DNA of 64,000 nt, taken from Silene latifolia. Taxonomy: Eukaryota > Streptophyta > Magnoliopsida > Caryophyllales > Caryophyllaceae. Location of the stretch: NCBI RefSeq assembly GCF_048544455.1, contig NC_133532.1, positions 86,383,156-86,447,155 on the forward strand, written 5' to 3'. Shown here piece by piece: positions 23,447 to 36,905 of the stretch. The position numbers and the translations under genes were made by a program. Position 1 is the first letter of the stretch. Every line of letters starts with the position of its first letter. The notes beneath the pieces are model-generated. The model did not search any database, was not told the origin of the DNA, and was given only the letters and a program-made list of their open reading frames with translations.

Positions 23447-24686
23447 ATTCTGGACTACGCTATTGCCTTTCGATGCCTACGTGCTTGATCAATCGGCCAG
23501 GTAAGCTCAGATTATTCTGAATCCCAGTCACGTTGCATAGACCGACCAATTTGACCAACCCCACCTTTAATCAACCTAATCAATTTACTAAATCGTCTAA
23601 CGAGGGGACTTTCCACGCATATTCGAGTCGAGCAATTACTAAACGATAACTTTAGTCAATCTCGTTTCGTCAAACATGTAAGTCTGAGGGTGTAAATCCC
23701 ATTTTATTATTGTACTTTTATTTTGTATCAATTAACGTAAATCTACATCAAAAGCACGTTCGAAAACCGATTTAAAATCCATCTTTTAAAACCGTTTTTA
23801 CGAAACAGCAGAGGTCAGACATCGAGAAGAAACGCAGCAGCAGCTGCACCTCTTCGAAGGATCGCAGCCTTGCTACGCCTCTTCCAAAGGCTGCTTGCTA
23901 CTCCTGCTCTTCTTCTTCTTCCTCGGCTTCCTGCATATTTTTCTCCCTTTTTTATTCTTTCATTTTTTCTTCGCTCTCTTTGTTATTTCAGTAGATAAAT
24001 CATATTTTTAACAATTCCCTTTTAATTACGATGTTTAATTCGTCCTTAATCCCGAGTAATTGAATACTTGCGGGTTTTCGCTATTTTAATTCAAATCGAT
24101 TCTTCGGGGTTTCGATTTGTTCATGTCGAGGTTCTAGAATCCTAATTTGATACATAAGTTTTCTTCCGGGTCTTATTTGTCCAGTTTCGTCCTAATTTAA
24201 CCTCAAGTTTCGCCTTTTTGTGTTTCCGAGATGAGTATAATCATAATCATGTAAACCGCTGTAATTTCTCATTTTAATTCGTTTTATGACTTGTCCAGAT
24301 GAGTATAATCAGTTGGTTTATTTTTGATAGGTTGCGACAGCCTTGTCACCCGTTGCTTGCACCCGCGTGTTAGTTGCGGCGGCACATATTCTAGCAGAAC
24401 TCCCTCATAAAGAGAAAGCACATCATGAGTTTGTAACCGATATAAAAGGCTTAGAAAGCGATGACAGGTTTGAAAAAGCCTGTAATTGGGAGTCACCACC
24501 AAATTATTTTGCAAATTTGGAAACCGTTCCAATAAACTTTATAATATGTCAAATTAAAAACAAAGCATAATGTGACATAGCAACTAAATATAAAGACTCG
24601 TTCCCCTTTAGCATTCTATGTTTAGAATTACTCTCGTAATGCCAATGAATACGAATGTTCACAGAGATCCGAGTAAGGGGTGAGGG

Positions 24687-25133
24687 TAGACCTGGCAAAA
24701 GCAACCCGATCCGATTGACCCGAGTCGAAAAGATCGTCCCGAGACCCTAAATTGATCTGAATGTGACCTGAAACTCGAATTGACCTGCCCCGACCAGAAC
24801 ATGACCCGAACATTCTTGACCCTAAACTAACCTGACCCGGAAATGACCCGATCCGATTCCAGCCACTCCAAAAATGACAAGACCAAACATAACTCTAATT
24901 GAACCGAAAAGATTCGAAATAGCTTTTTCTCCCTTATTCATTGACCCGAAAATGGCCCGACCCGGAATAACCCGGCCCACTTGACCTGACCAACATATCA
25001 AAACATACCCGAAACCTAAAATGACCCAACTCGATTCAAAATGACCGTACTCGACCCCAATTAACCCGAAACAATGAGAGACCCAAACTGGCCTGACCCA
25101 AAACATACCAGATTGACTCATTTGCCAAGTCTA
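24687..25133. mobile_element. hAT-type MITE, 447 bp, with 8 bp TSD
   Basis: Ends TAGACCTGGCAAAAGC and, inverted, TAGACTTGGCAAATGAG; flanked by GGTGAGGG at 24679-24686 and 25134-25141. An 8 bp duplication fits the hAT superfamily. The interior is built of degenerate ACCCGA/GACCCG words and has no transposase. Removing it restores similarity to the solo LTR near 18325, which proves the insertion. The minus-strand frames over it are spurious. Confidence 0.85.
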
Positions 25134-26666
25134 GGTGAGGGTACTTATTGGAAAGTTCTTTAATAGAACACTCTATCCCGCTTGCTCGCTAGCGTTCTCT
25201 ACTCATCTATTGAGTTTGTCATCTGCTTTGATTATACCGATTATATGCATGCTATGCAACAAACATTGTCTTAAACCTAACATATAAATTATCGATGTCG
25301 GTGAATTGGCAATTAGTGTTAATGAGTCAAAGTGGAAATTTACATTCTTAAATTGCATACAAATGAATTAAACAAATTACAAAGGACTAGATGACGAGTA
25401 TACATCACATACGTAGCATAACAGGTTTTGAAAGAATGGATTTGAAAAGAACTAAGATGAAAACGTATTCCAATTAGATGATATTCCAATAATATTCAGT
25501 TAATAAATTCTAAAATAAAGTACGTCCGGATAGGAAAGAGATCAGAGAAGAAACCAACCAAGAACAGGCGCAGAAAGGCTTGCATAATTGTGTCCACTTA
25601 AAGAGGCACAATAAACCATGTGTCTGTTTTTGGGTGGGTTATGGCTGTGATAGTCAGACTTGTTAGGTTATTACGTTGATTAATATACGAAAGTGTTCTT
25701 GTTTACGAATTAAATTGAAAGTCGACTTAAAATAAAAGAAAATAAGAAAACTTGATAAACGAACATAGAAAATCGACCATATACCCGCTTAATATTGATT
25801 ACTTAGGATTAATGAGCGAAATTTAGACAAAACGAAATTAAACTTGTGAAAATTGAATTAATGATGAAAATTGAGACAAAAAGACGAACTTAAGATTAAA
25901 AGTATCTAATATCAATTACTAGAACTCCTAAAACAAAGTTAAGCAACTTAAGATGGTTTAAAACAATTAATACTGATTATTAGCAATTTAAATCGAATTG
26001 AGTTTGAATAAAGACAAAAACTTGGAAAGTAATTAGACATTAAAATAAAAAAAAAAGAAAATTGATCTTCCTCTGATCTGGAAAGATCCTCGGATTAACG
26101 AACAATTAAGCACGCAAATCGAGACGAGAGGAAATTATTAACAGATTAAGCGTTCTTAGAAGAGGCACAACAGATGTTGTGATTCTTTTAAGAAACGCAT
26201 CATTTGATGCGTTTTCTCTAACCTTCCGATAGGTTCAGGTGTTTAATCATCTCTTTGAAAATTGATTAAAAATGAAAAGATTAAACGGTTTTGGCAGTAA
26301 TATGATGTACAACGTATGAAATTTATATAACAAATAACAAAACAATATTAAATGGGAATATTACACTCTTAAACATACATGTTAGTGTCACGAGATTCAA
26401 CTAAACGACAATTTAGTAGTAACTTGAACTATGCAGGTGAAAGTGACCTTGAATTAACAAGGAATTAGACTAGATTGATTTATGCTGATTGATTAAAGTG
26501 TAGTTGGTCCAATTGGTCATTCTATGCAAAAAGTGGCGGGAACCACGACAACAATCGGGCTTACATAGTCGGTCGATCAAGCACGTAGATGTCGATGAGC
26601 AGTAGCACGGTCTAGAATGCAAAGAGCGAAGTGGCAAACACTCGCATACCAAATATGGAGACCCGA

Positions 26667-26680
26667 GGTCTCTATTTATC
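26667..26680 (-). promoter_or_regulatory. TATA box of the second Tat-type LTR
   Basis: Minus strand GATAAATAGAGACC, aligned with TATAAATAGAGGCC of the LTR at 22625. The first base is changed from T to G in this copy. Confidence 0.55.
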
Positions 26681-27186
26681 GCAAAAACAGGTGAAGAAAT
26701 TGAGTACGACATGACTGTGAAAAAGCTAGACTTCTTAGAAGAGACGATGCAAATGCTGCGACTTCTCTAAGAGGCGCAGTAGACACTACATTATCTCTTA
26801 GGGAGGTTACTTCTCAGACAAGAAAACGCGTGACGTGGATCTCGTGGAAGGGACAGATTTTGATTATTTTATTTAGAATCTGAGTTATGTGTCGAACTCT
26901 AATTCTAATAAATATCTCGTGACGGTTTTCAGAATATTCCGACTCGAAACGATACGGGATCTGAAAATGGAGACGATTTCCAGCCCGGACTCTGAATTGA
27001 CTCTACTTAATGTCAGAGCGGCCGTATTGGCACATAGATAACGATTAACGGGTAAACCCAAATGTTTGAGTCACCATTTATTTATCAATTTATGAAATGT
27101 CATAAAATTGCGACATTTGCTAAAGATGTCGTCTGATCATTATCAGGTGGCTTTTGGGAGGTACAAACACGGGTGTCTACACGAGT

Positions 27187-27444
27187 TTTAACCTGAGCTC
27201 GAGCTCAAATCGAGCCTATATATGATTGTTAAGTTATCCATTTTTTTCTTTTGATAGTTTCAATAACAAGATTCGAAGATTCTATATAAAAATATTGGAC
27301 AAATCAATAAAAACATTTGATATGTGGTTATACAGATATATAATCATAATAAATATTTTTATAAAATAAGAGCAACATTATTTTATCACACATAGCATTT
27401 CTATATTTACCTTAAGGTTAACCTCAAAGGAGTAGTATCATATT
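27187..27444. other. Unassigned AT-rich sequence
   Basis: Includes CGAG-rich words at 27182-27215 and AT-rich filler. This may be the continuation of the older LTR or its host sequence. No gene seen. Confidence 0.4.
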
Positions 27445-27807
27445 TAGAGCTGGCAAAAGCTGACCCGACCCGACTCGCCCAAAACCTGGCCCAATGGAAC
27501 CCAAAAATTGGGTGAACTGAAACCGAACCGACCATAACCCAATAACCGATAGCATCCTTATTGTATCCAACCCGAACCCGACCTGAACTGACCCGACCCG
27601 ACCTATCACCCGATATTGACTCAACCTGATGGTGACCCGATAATGAATTAGCTTAATAATGGTGTAAATAAAACCAAATTGACATTTATCTTAATTCTTT
27701 TCACTTAAAACTACAATTGATATACCTATATATTGTTTAAATATAAAATTAACCATCAAAAACTAAATACATAAGATAAAATATACGCTGATAACCTGGC
27801 CCGATAC
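27445..27807. mobile_element. Second hAT-type MITE, right end missing
   Basis: Begins TAGAGCTGGCAAAAGCTGAC and carries the same ACCCGACCCGA-type interior as 24687-25133. The inverted right end is absent where expected; the sequence stops at the chromovirus LTR edge at 27808. The missing part probably lies beyond the chromovirus, outside the window. Confidence 0.65.
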
Positions 27808-29082
27808 TGCAGTGTAAAGATGCAGGCTTGACAAGAATTGTAACTCTGACAACAGCAAGATTACAACTTTCAGAAACTGAGTAATTAACTTTGTAATTTG
27901 AGGAAAAGTAGTAAATGACTTTTACAAATCATGAAAATTTAGGACAATTTAGATAAGAGACTAAACTAAAACTATGAAAAGTTTCAAGATTTGATTCACA
28001 ATCTAAGTATTTTTGATAAATCGAAGAACAGCCTCATGCAGACTGAAATTCTGACAGATAATTGCAGATGAATGTGTTGCCTTTTTTCTGGGATTCTTGT
28101 GAAATAAAGTTGAGATATAATTATCAAATCAACCTCCAAGCAAGTATAGAAGATTAACTTAACCATTTAAGAGTTAAAGATTGAATTAACCAAGCAAGCA
28201 CATGCTAAAAATAAACTCAGATAGATAATGTGACTCAAAGCAATTCAAGCAATCACATACCTGTTCTAAGACACACCACCAGGTACTTAATCTTCTCCTA
28301 AGCAAGCACAAGAAGATATCAAGCCTGACTCACACTACAAAAACAAGTCTGAAGTCAAAAGATTTAAAATTCAGAGAAGAAATCTCATGTTTTTAATTAT
28401 CAAAGTCTGTCTTAATGCAGTGGGGATATAGGTCCTTATATAGGTCTCTTCCTTAAGATTTCAGTATAATGAACCCTAGAGAACTCCATCTAAGGGCCAG
28501 GATTTCCTTTAGGATACAAACAAGGAATGAAAAAAATATATTACAAACGTCTACAATGATGCAAAGAAAAACTGAATTGAAAAACAAAAAGGACAGCAGT
28601 GATAGGGACAGGTTCTTGGCTTGGCATGTGAAGAAGTTTCAGCTTTGTTCCAGGCTTTACATGTGACTCTAGGTGTTATCTGATTTTTGTGGAAGCAAGG
28701 CCAAAAGGTTCTCAATGCAGTTTCCCAAATGTCCAGCCAAAACTGGCAATAAACTTTATGTAGAATTGTCACATGTTGCCACTTGATCTCAGCTTGAATT
28801 TTGTAAGATGCAATGGTGGACTAGCCTTGATCCTTAGGACTAAATTAACCCTAGTTGAAGAGTGACTCGGCTTGCCAAGGTGGCATCAATTGGCTAGTTT
28901 GAAGCTCGTGTCCTTGGCCTAGTAGAAAAGGACTGATAAGAGCCATGGGCTGCTTGTTGCTGTTGTGGCCTGCCTTGGCCTGCTCATTACTCAGGAATCT
29001 TAGGCCATAGTTAGGCTGACTTAGGCCATGGCTTTGGCTTTCCTCAGAAATTTTGTTACCTTGACGCTTAGCTCATACTGCA
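27808..29082 (-). repeat. 3' LTR of the chromovirus
   Basis: 1275 bp with perfectly inverted ends TGCAGT...ACTGCA. A purine tract (minus strand AGGGGAGGT) lies directly before it. TATA box CTATATAAGGACC on the minus strand at about 28431-28443. It interrupts a MITE at 27807. Short frames within it are not genes. Confidence 0.75.
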
Positions 29083-31808
29083 ACCTCCCCTGGTTGAACA
29101 AGGCTTGTCCTCAAGCCTCTGACCTCTCCATCAGAATCCTCAAATGTGGACTAAGGTCACCACATTGAAGGTACCATGCACTCCATAGTCACCTGGTAAA
29201 TCGATTTTTGTAAGAATTTAGACCAATCCTTTCAATGACCTCAAAAGGACAATCAGCTCTTAGCATGAGCTTGTTTCCTCTCTTAGCCGGAAATCTTTCT
29301 TTCCTCAAATGTAGCCATACCAAGTCCCATGTTGCAAACTCTTTCTTCTTCTTAGGGACCTTGGACTGCTTCCTGTATTGCTCATTTTATTTATCAATTT
29401 GTTTCTTCACATACTCATGTAGTTATAGCATCTATTCAGCTCTCTTCTTGGCATCCCAATTCAGCTCCTCTTTTGGTATAAAAGATAAGTCTAGAGGCAT
29501 GAGAGGATTTATCCCATAGACCACTTCAAAAGGACTGTGTCCAATAGCATCTGATGGTGCTCTGTTGAATGCAAACTTAGCCAGAGCCAGCTTCAAATCC
29601 CAGTCTTTTAAAGACTTGTTGACTATGCATCTCATAATTATCCCAAGAGTTTTGTTTGTGACCTCAGTTTGGCCATCAATCTGTGGATGATGAGATGTGC
29701 TAAACAGCAGCTTGGTCTTTAGTAGCCTCAATAGATTTTTCCAAAAATAACTCATGAAATTAGTAGCTCTGTCAGATATTATAGTCTTAGGAATCCCATG
29801 GAGCCTCACTACCTCTTTCAAATACAGTTCAGCTACACTAGCTGCATCTTCAGTCTTTTTGCATGCAATGAAGTGTGCCATTTTACTGAACCTATCAACA
29901 ACTACCATGATAGAATCCTTCCTCCTTGCAGTCCTTGGAAGAGCAACAATAAAATCCGTATTCACCTCCTCCCAGGGCCTACTAGAGAGTGGCAATGGTG
30001 TGTATGATCCTGCCTGAAATGAACTATTTGCCCTTTGGCACACTGAACACCTTCTGACGATTATTTAGACATCCCCCATCATTTTTTGCCGGTAAAATTG
30101 ATCCTGCAGTATATCCAAAGTTTTCTGAATCTCAAAGTCACCCCTCAACCATCCTGAATGCACCTCTTTTATCAGAAGATCTCTATAGGATCCTCTTGGT
30201 ACACAGAGTTTGTTACCATGGAACAGAAAACCTTCTTGTAACAAGTACTTTCTCCCCTGAGCTGGACCTCCTTCAGTCTCATTAATCCACTCCTCATAGA
30301 AGTCAAGATCATCTTTGTATAGTTCCTTCATAACTCAAATTCCAAAACCTTTTGTTCAATGAATGTCAATAGAGAATGTCTTCTTGACAGTGCATCAACA
30401 ACAACATTCAATATACCTTCCTTATACTTGCTGGAAAATATAAAGGATTGCAGGAATTTAACCCATTTAGCATGCCTGTGGCTCAACTTGTGCTGGCTAT
30501 TGATAAATCTCAGAGCCTCATGATCTGAATGGTGCACAAATGGCTTTGTCTCACGATAATGACTCCAACGCATCACTGATCTGACAATAGCATAAAACTC
30601 TTTATCATATGTGGAATATTTCAGCTTAGCACCACTCAATTTCTCACTGAAATAAGCCACTGGTCTTTGATCTTGGATTAGGATAGCTCCAATCCCAACT
30701 TTACTGGCATCACATTCAACCTCAAACAATTGATCAAAATCTGGCAACTTCAGAATTGGAGTTTCACACATCAGCTTCTTTATTTTCTCAAAGGACTGTT
30801 GAGCAGTTTCAGTCCAATGAAAATCCCCTTTCTTCATGCACTCAGTGATAGGTGCAACTACAGAGCTGAAGTTTTTGCTGAATCTTCTATAAAAAGATGC
30901 TAGACCATGGAATCCCCTCACTTCTGTATTTGTCTGTAGGACTGGCCATGTCTGCATTGCCTTGATCTTTTACTGATCAACTGATATTCCTCTCCCAGAA
31001 ACTATGTAACCTAGAAAGGCTACCTCTCCCACCATAAAAGTACATTTCTCAAGCTTTTCATACAATTTCTGCTCCCTGAGGATTTCAAAAACTGCCTCCA
31101 AGTGTCTGAGATGCTCAAGAGGACTGCTGCTGTAAATAAGAGTATCATCAAAATACACCACAGCAAATTTCCCAAGGCAAGGCCTTAGCACTTTAATTAT
31201 CAGCCTCATGAAGGTGCTTGGAGCATTTGACATACCAAATGGCATGACTAGCCACTCATACAGGCCATGCTTTGTTTTGAATGCAGTCTTCCATTCATCC
31301 CCTTCTCTGATTCTTACTTGGTGATATCCTTGCCTGGGATATATTTTAGAAAAAATCTTGGCTCCACTGAGCTCATCCAACATATCATCCAATCTAGAAA
31401 TTGGAAACCCGTATTTGACAGTAATATTGTTGATTGCTTTACTGTCTATACACATCTTCCAAGTTCCATCCTTCTTTGGGACTAGCAATGCTGGCACAGC
31501 ACAGGGACTTAAGGATTCTCTCACAAATCCCTTAGTCATTAGCTCTTCAATTTGGTGTTATAGTTCCTTTGTTGTTGTTGGATCACATCTATAGGCAGGC
31601 CTGTTAGGTAACACAGAGCCTGGCACAAGATCTATATGATGCCCAATTCCACTCAAAGGTGGTAATCCACTAGGCAACTCATCGGGAAAGACCTCCTTAT
31701 ATTTCTAAATCAGGGGTTCAACCTATGCAGGCACATCAGTGTTCTCTTCTTTTCTGATTTCCTTTGACAACAGAATTATCACAGGTTGTTCATGATTTAT
31801 CTCCTTGA
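29083..31808 (-). pseudogene. pol: Chromovirus pol: reverse transcriptase, RNase H, integrase (broken)
   Basis: The reverse transcriptase has [29 protein letters not shown] and the active-site box YFDDTLIYS (usually YFDDILIYS). RNase H follows (ECDASKVGIGAIL, STYDKEFYAIVR). In the integrase, HSGWLRGDFEIQKTLD lacks the usual second zinc-binding histidine; the core keeps IISDRATNF and DGQTEVTNKTL; a C-terminal PGDYGVHGTFNVV-type stretch lies near 29190. A stop follows ISVDQ near 30967, a frameshift lies near 30330, and more stops occur near 30063 and 29430. No chromodomain was identified. The upstream end is cut by the element at 31814. Confidence 0.88.
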
Positions 31809-31813
31809 CCATG

Positions 31814-33095
31814 TGATGGGCTAAAAGTCGTATACATATAAAAGTAAATCAATAATCACTCACTTAACTACACCACTAAAATATTAATATAGTGACAGTA
31901 AGGGTCGAACCCACAGAGAAGGAATAAGTTAACTAATGTGTATAATAATGCAAAGTAAAGTAACCAATTTTGGGGGGGATTTGTTTGTTTGGTAAACAAA
32001 GACTAAAGCAAAAAATAAACTTAGATTAACTCAGATAATTAACGGTCTTGGGTCAACTTATCTCCGCTACCAATTAAGTCAATTGATCATCAAAACTCTC
32101 AAATACCAATTTATGTTCAAGTATCTATCGTGTAATAAATATGAAATATTAATTTATGTCCCTTCTTAAGAATAGTCAAATAATTCGATCAACGATATTA
32201 TAAGACCATAACTATCAAATAATCCAACACACGCGTGTCAGATTTAACCCAATAACAGCAATAATGAATAAAGGAACCGATAGAAACAATAACCACAAAC
32301 ACGCAGTCATAATTCAATTATATTCTTAATCTCTTCCTAAACCCAAAGTAATGATAAACTGAATCAATTAGAAAGGATAAAGGTTGCTACTTTAATTTAG
32401 ATATCAAGCAAACTGAGTCGATAATCTAAACTGGCAAAAGATTAATAATTACCAACACTGTTGATCAGATAATGAAAGTAAATAAAAATCAAAGAAATAA
32501 AGAACAAGAGATTAGAACAATACTTGAAAGATAAAAGGAAAAGACAATCTCACAATCGATTGATAGGTAGCTTCAAAAGTTGAACCAACAAGGGAGGAAT
32601 TAGTTCCTCATACTAGATAAAAAATAATTAGGTTTTCTTTTAAGAATTGCAAAAGTAATTTCTAAAACTGAAATAAAGAGTTTAAGTACTTTCCTAAAGA
32701 AATTTAACTTAGTAACCAAAGTAAAAACGAGTCTCGGAACAAACCGAGTAAACTAAACAAATCTCGAGCCTTCATAGTCTGATATGCGCGACAATAGCAC
32801 GAACCAGAGTCGAATGTATGTCGCGCATAGGTCGCCCGTGTGTCGTGCGTATGTCGAATGTGTGTCGCAAATTCGCTGCTGCCCAATTTGCTTCTTCATA
32901 CGCGACCAATATACTCGACCAATGCTCGTGCACGCCTCCCAAGGTACCTTCATCTTCAACTTTACTATAGCTCATTCATCTTCGCACTTCCAAACTCGGT
33001 ATTGAATTACTCATTATCGCTTACAAATTATCGCTTTTTGTACCTTTAAACTCATTAGCTCGACCTTCTTAATACATACTAAATCCGTCTTATCA
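31814..33095 (-). repeat. 3' LTR of the gag-protease element
   Basis: 1282 bp, TGATAAGACGG... to ...AGCCCATCA on the minus strand. Purine-rich GTGTGGAGAAGT lies just inside. It matches 36906-38201 throughout, with scattered differences. Confidence 0.88.
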
Positions 33096-34043
33096 ACTTC
33101 TCCACACTTAGATCTTTACTCGTCCTCGAGTAAACTCAAAGGACCCATTATAAGTTCATACCAACACCGATCCCCAGAAGTGTACGAAAGCAAAGAAAAC
33201 TTACAATGAAACTCTTTTTAGACGGTCTCCAACACAACAACCAGAGATCAAAATAACATTGGAAGAATTTTCTTCTTTTACCTAAATCTCTCATTTTGCC
33301 TAAAGCGTCCGCCCTTGCGGGTTTTCACTCTAGCTTATCATTTTTTTTAATCTCACAACTACTCTCAGTGGCACGCAACTTGATTCTGCATTTTATCCGG
33401 AGCGCCCTTTCAGGTTTTCACTCCGTCCTCGGCCACATCCCAATCTTGCCTAGGCGCCCTTGCGGGTTTTCACCTAGCCGGGATTACTCTTTTTTTTTTC
33501 TTTTTCTTTTTTTTTCTTTTTCATTTTTTTTTTGAAAGAAGTTAACTGAAATAAAGCACACCATACAAGTAAATAAATTACAATCGGAACGATTCTCCTC
33601 CCCACACTTGAATGAAACATTGTCCCCAATGTTATAAGGACACAATAAAGGGACGAGAAAAATACACACCTCATCTAAGAAAACGCCAATGACGACATAA
33701 ACAATCAAGCATACCTTAACACCGCATGAAATAGAACAATCCACACACCACACCTCCTCCCCACACTTGACCATTAGCATACTCCATAAAGCACCATCAC
33801 ACAAAGCCAACAAAAGATAAGAGCAGCCAAACAAGACTAACGCCCCTTATTACTCGGATCCTAACCAACGACCAAGTAGCTCTAAAACATATGTGACAGC
33901 AACAGATTGCACATAAACGAAATACTACAACTCCAAGCTTACATGGTCAATCCTAATCTCCACTACGCCAAATCAACAATCCATCCAACCACATTAGCAA
34001 AGTGCCCACAACAACGCACCACAGTTTCTCCACACCATAGCCT
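33096..34043 (-). other. Untranslated 3' region of the gag-protease element
   Basis: Contains T-runs at 33490-33531 and three copies of a CCCTTGCGGGTTTTCAC word. The overlapping frames here, full of K/E/F, are homopolymer artefacts. No gene. Confidence 0.6.
33308..33475 (-). repeat. GCGCCCTTGCGGGTTTTCAC word, three copies
   Basis: Copies start at about 33309, 33402 (CCCTTTCAGG variant) and 33454. CCC-TTGC-GGG can fold into a small hairpin; the third copy is flanked by CCTAGG and CCTAG. Confidence 0.75.
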
Positions 34044-36849
34044 CTATCCTACCCAACCATCCTTCTTTGTCCCCCTTCTTATGACGCCAACACCATAAAT
34101 ATGAAATGAATCTTGAGGTATTGTCCGATCCTTTTTTTTTCTCTCAATTTTTTTTTTTTGATATTTCATTTTTTTTTTTTGCCACAATAGCCCACACAAT
34201 TCTACGGGTTGCCTCCCGAAAGTGCTTTTGTTTAACATCGTTACCTCAACATCTCGCGGAATGGTAAAACTACCTGACTTAAGCTTGGAGAGAAAATTTA
34301 CCTTACTTACCAACATGAATACAAGAGGAGGAACGAAAGCAAGATTTTATATGGATAGTTTGCACACCTTTCCCGGAGCCCTTCTGCCGAATTAATTTAT
34401 CAAACCAAGCCTTCTTCTTACCTCTAGATACCTCCGCATCCTCACGACGATCCCATAAGATAACACACCTTTGATCCTTAGGAGGGGATCCCTGCAAAAC
34501 ATTAGACAACTTGCTCGGAATAGGAGATTTCCGACACTTAGATAAATCATGGTTAGGAGAAGTGTATAATACACAATAAGTGAATTGTAGGAGAGTGAGA
34601 AGATGGTTTATTGATTTTAAATTTAACAACGGTCCCATCAAATTCCATGGTAAGAGACCCTTTTGAGACATCAATCTTAGTCCCTGCAGTCTTCAAGAAT
34701 GGTCTTCCTAAAAAGACGGGGATAGCATCACTCTCACTTTTCATGTCAAGAACATAAAAGTCAGCCGGAAAGACTAACTTACCAACAACAACCATTACAT
34801 TCTCTACAACCTCCTTAGGATAGACACTGGATCTATCAGCCAGTTGAATTACTACACTAGTGTCTTTCAAAAGTCCAAATTTGAGTTTTTCATAAATAGC
34901 ATAAGGGATGACATTAATAGACGCCCCTAAATCTAACATGGCCTTTTCAAACCTAAGGTCTCCTATGGTGCAAGGGATTGCAAACATACCGGGGTCACTA
35001 CATTTAGGGGGTAACTTTTTTTTGAAAAAGTGTAGAAACATACTCATTAATGTTCCCCTTACGACCCTTACCGTTCTGTTCATTTTGCTTTCTCTTATGG
35101 GTACACGGTTCTTTCAAAAACTTAATATAATGAGGTACAGACTGCAAATTTAAAAGGGGAATATTTACCTCGCAATGGCGGAAAGTCTCATAGATATCAC
35201 TATCTTTTTCAATCTTCCGCGTGGACTTGAGAGCTTTTGGAAAAAGGAACTTCCGGTTCATACACTGGCAATGGTTCCTCATCCATCTTTTCATCAATCT
35301 CTTAAACTATCTTCTTTTCCTCTTCATGGATAGTAGGAGTTTTTATCTACTTCTTTCTTTTCTCTACCTCATCCAACTGTCTTCCATTCCTCAAAGACAC
35401 GGCACTTACATTCTCTCTTTGTGGCACCGAGTCTCTTGCCTCTAATCTATTATAGCAGTAGCCATTTGTCCCATCTGATTCTCCAAGTTTTGAATGCTAG
35501 CCTTGGTTTTATGTTGATTTTGAACCACAACCGCTTGAAGAGTGACTTGACTGGTAACCAAGGCTCGAATCATATCCTCAGTTGACATTTGACCGCTCGA
35601 AGGAGGTCCTTGTGAAGGAGCCACATGTTAATAGGTGGTCGAGGTATAAATTGAACCTTAGGTTGACTGGATTGGCCACCTTGTCCAAATTGTTGAGTGT
35701 TTTGAGAATTTCCCTACCGAAAATTTGGATGAGCCTTCCACTCTTCATTGTAAGTTTTAGAGTAAGGATCCCACTTCTTTTGAGGTGTACTCTCTCATAC
35801 TCCATTCACCTCTTCTTGAGAACCTTCTTGCATAAGTGGACAATGCTCACTAGGATGTCCTCCGGTGGAACAAATTCCACATACCATCGCCATCTTCTGT
35901 CCCATCATCATCTCCTTGAAAAGAGTTGTCAAGGTGTCAACTTTTTCTTCAAGATGGGAAGAAGATGAAGCACCCACTGAATTTACTCCCCGCTTTGTAT
36001 ATTTTCTAGCAAAATATCGTGAGCTCTCAGCTAACTAACCAATGATCACCCAAGCCTCATACGGGCTTTTATTTATAATACCTCCTCTACATGCCGCATG
36101 CACAGTACGAGCATCTTCCACACTCAAACCACCACAGAAATACATAACAAGGTCTTCAGCAGTGTACCCATGATAAGGGCAAGTAGCACGCAATTTCTTA
36201 AACCTCTCCCAATATTCATACATTGTCTCCCCATCCTTTTGTTCTGCATTACTGATCTCTTTCTTCAACTGAGATGCTCGGGATGCAGGAAAATACTTTT
36301 CTAGAAAGGCTTTCTTCATTTTTACCCATGTATCAATGCTTCCTGGTGGTATATAATAGAGCCAATCCCTCGCAGCATCTTTTAGGGAAAACGGGAAAGC
36401 TCTCAGTTTCAACTGCTTATCGGTCACTGTAGCCGGTTTCATACTAGAGCAGACAATATGGAAATCAGACAAGTGTTTATTTGGATCTTCATTGCTTAGA
36501 CCATGGAAAGATGGAAAATGATGAATGAGCCATGACTTTAGCTCAAAATTTGCGTTCTCAGCTAATGCATGAAAAGTGATTCACAACGCTTGTTGTATAA
36601 GATCAGGAGCTGTAAGTGCTTTAGTCGTATTGTTTGCCATGGTGAAAGAATTATCAGTGGCTTCATATATTTCAGAATTATCCGACTCAGATTGCAAATC
36701 CTCAGACTCGTATCGGAAACAGCTATGATTGCACCTTTCTTGTTCTTTCTCAACCTGAAAAGAGTATGCTCAATCTCTAAATTGATTGGCTCGAGATTCA
36801 AGACAGAAGAACGAGTATTATGCATAAAATAAACTAAGCAATAACACAC
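34044..36849 (-). pseudogene. gag-pr: Gag-protease of an Athila-like element, with pol deleted
   Basis: Gag begins MHNTRSSVLNLEPINLEIE (about 36825) and continues in other frames: FPFSLKDAARDWLYYIPPGS, KYFPASRASQLKKEI and YEYWERFKKLRATCP at 36035-36472, then a CX2CX4HX4C knuckle (CGICSTGGHPSEHC) near 35855-35900. Protease has IPCTIGDLRFEKAMLDLGAS with the D-L-G-A catalytic box at about 34900-34990, then FLGRPFLKTAGTKIDV. At least four frame changes are needed. The tail includes NKSTFGRQPVE at 34210-34235, normally located after integrase. No reverse transcriptase, RNase H or integrase lies between. Confidence 0.82.
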
Positions 36850-36883
36850 TCTACACTAACACACAAAAATTAAACTATTGCCT

Positions 36884-36901
36884 TCCCCGGCAACGGCGCC
36901 A
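36884..36901 (-). other. Primer-binding site of the gag-protease element
   Basis: Minus strand TGGCGCCGTTGCCGGGGA, four bases after the LTR end. The same 18 bases are the primer-binding site of elements A and B. Confidence 0.9.
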
Positions 36902-36905
36902 AATT

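Larger units (their letters stand above)
24227..27181 (-). repeat. Second Tat-type LTR, minus strand, probably solo
   Basis: On the minus strand it begins TGTAGACACCCGTGTTTG at 27181 and has a TATA region at 26667-26680 (GATAAATAGAGACC). Its flanks are CGAGA (24222-24226) and CGAGT (27182-27186), a near-match to a 5 bp duplication. No pol or primer-binding site is attached. It contains a complete hAT MITE. It probably landed in the LTR that starts at 22625. The lower boundary is uncertain by tens of bases. Confidence 0.55.

Noticed and set aside
24628-25121. Minus-strand frames over the MITE
   Set aside because: They lie inside a transposon made of ACCCGA words and have no domain; the empty site shows that the sequence is an insertion.
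29432-31808. Endogenous pararetrovirus considered for the reverse transcriptase and RNase H
   Set aside because: An integrase, LTRs and chromovirus-type order are present; no movement or coat-protein motif was seen.
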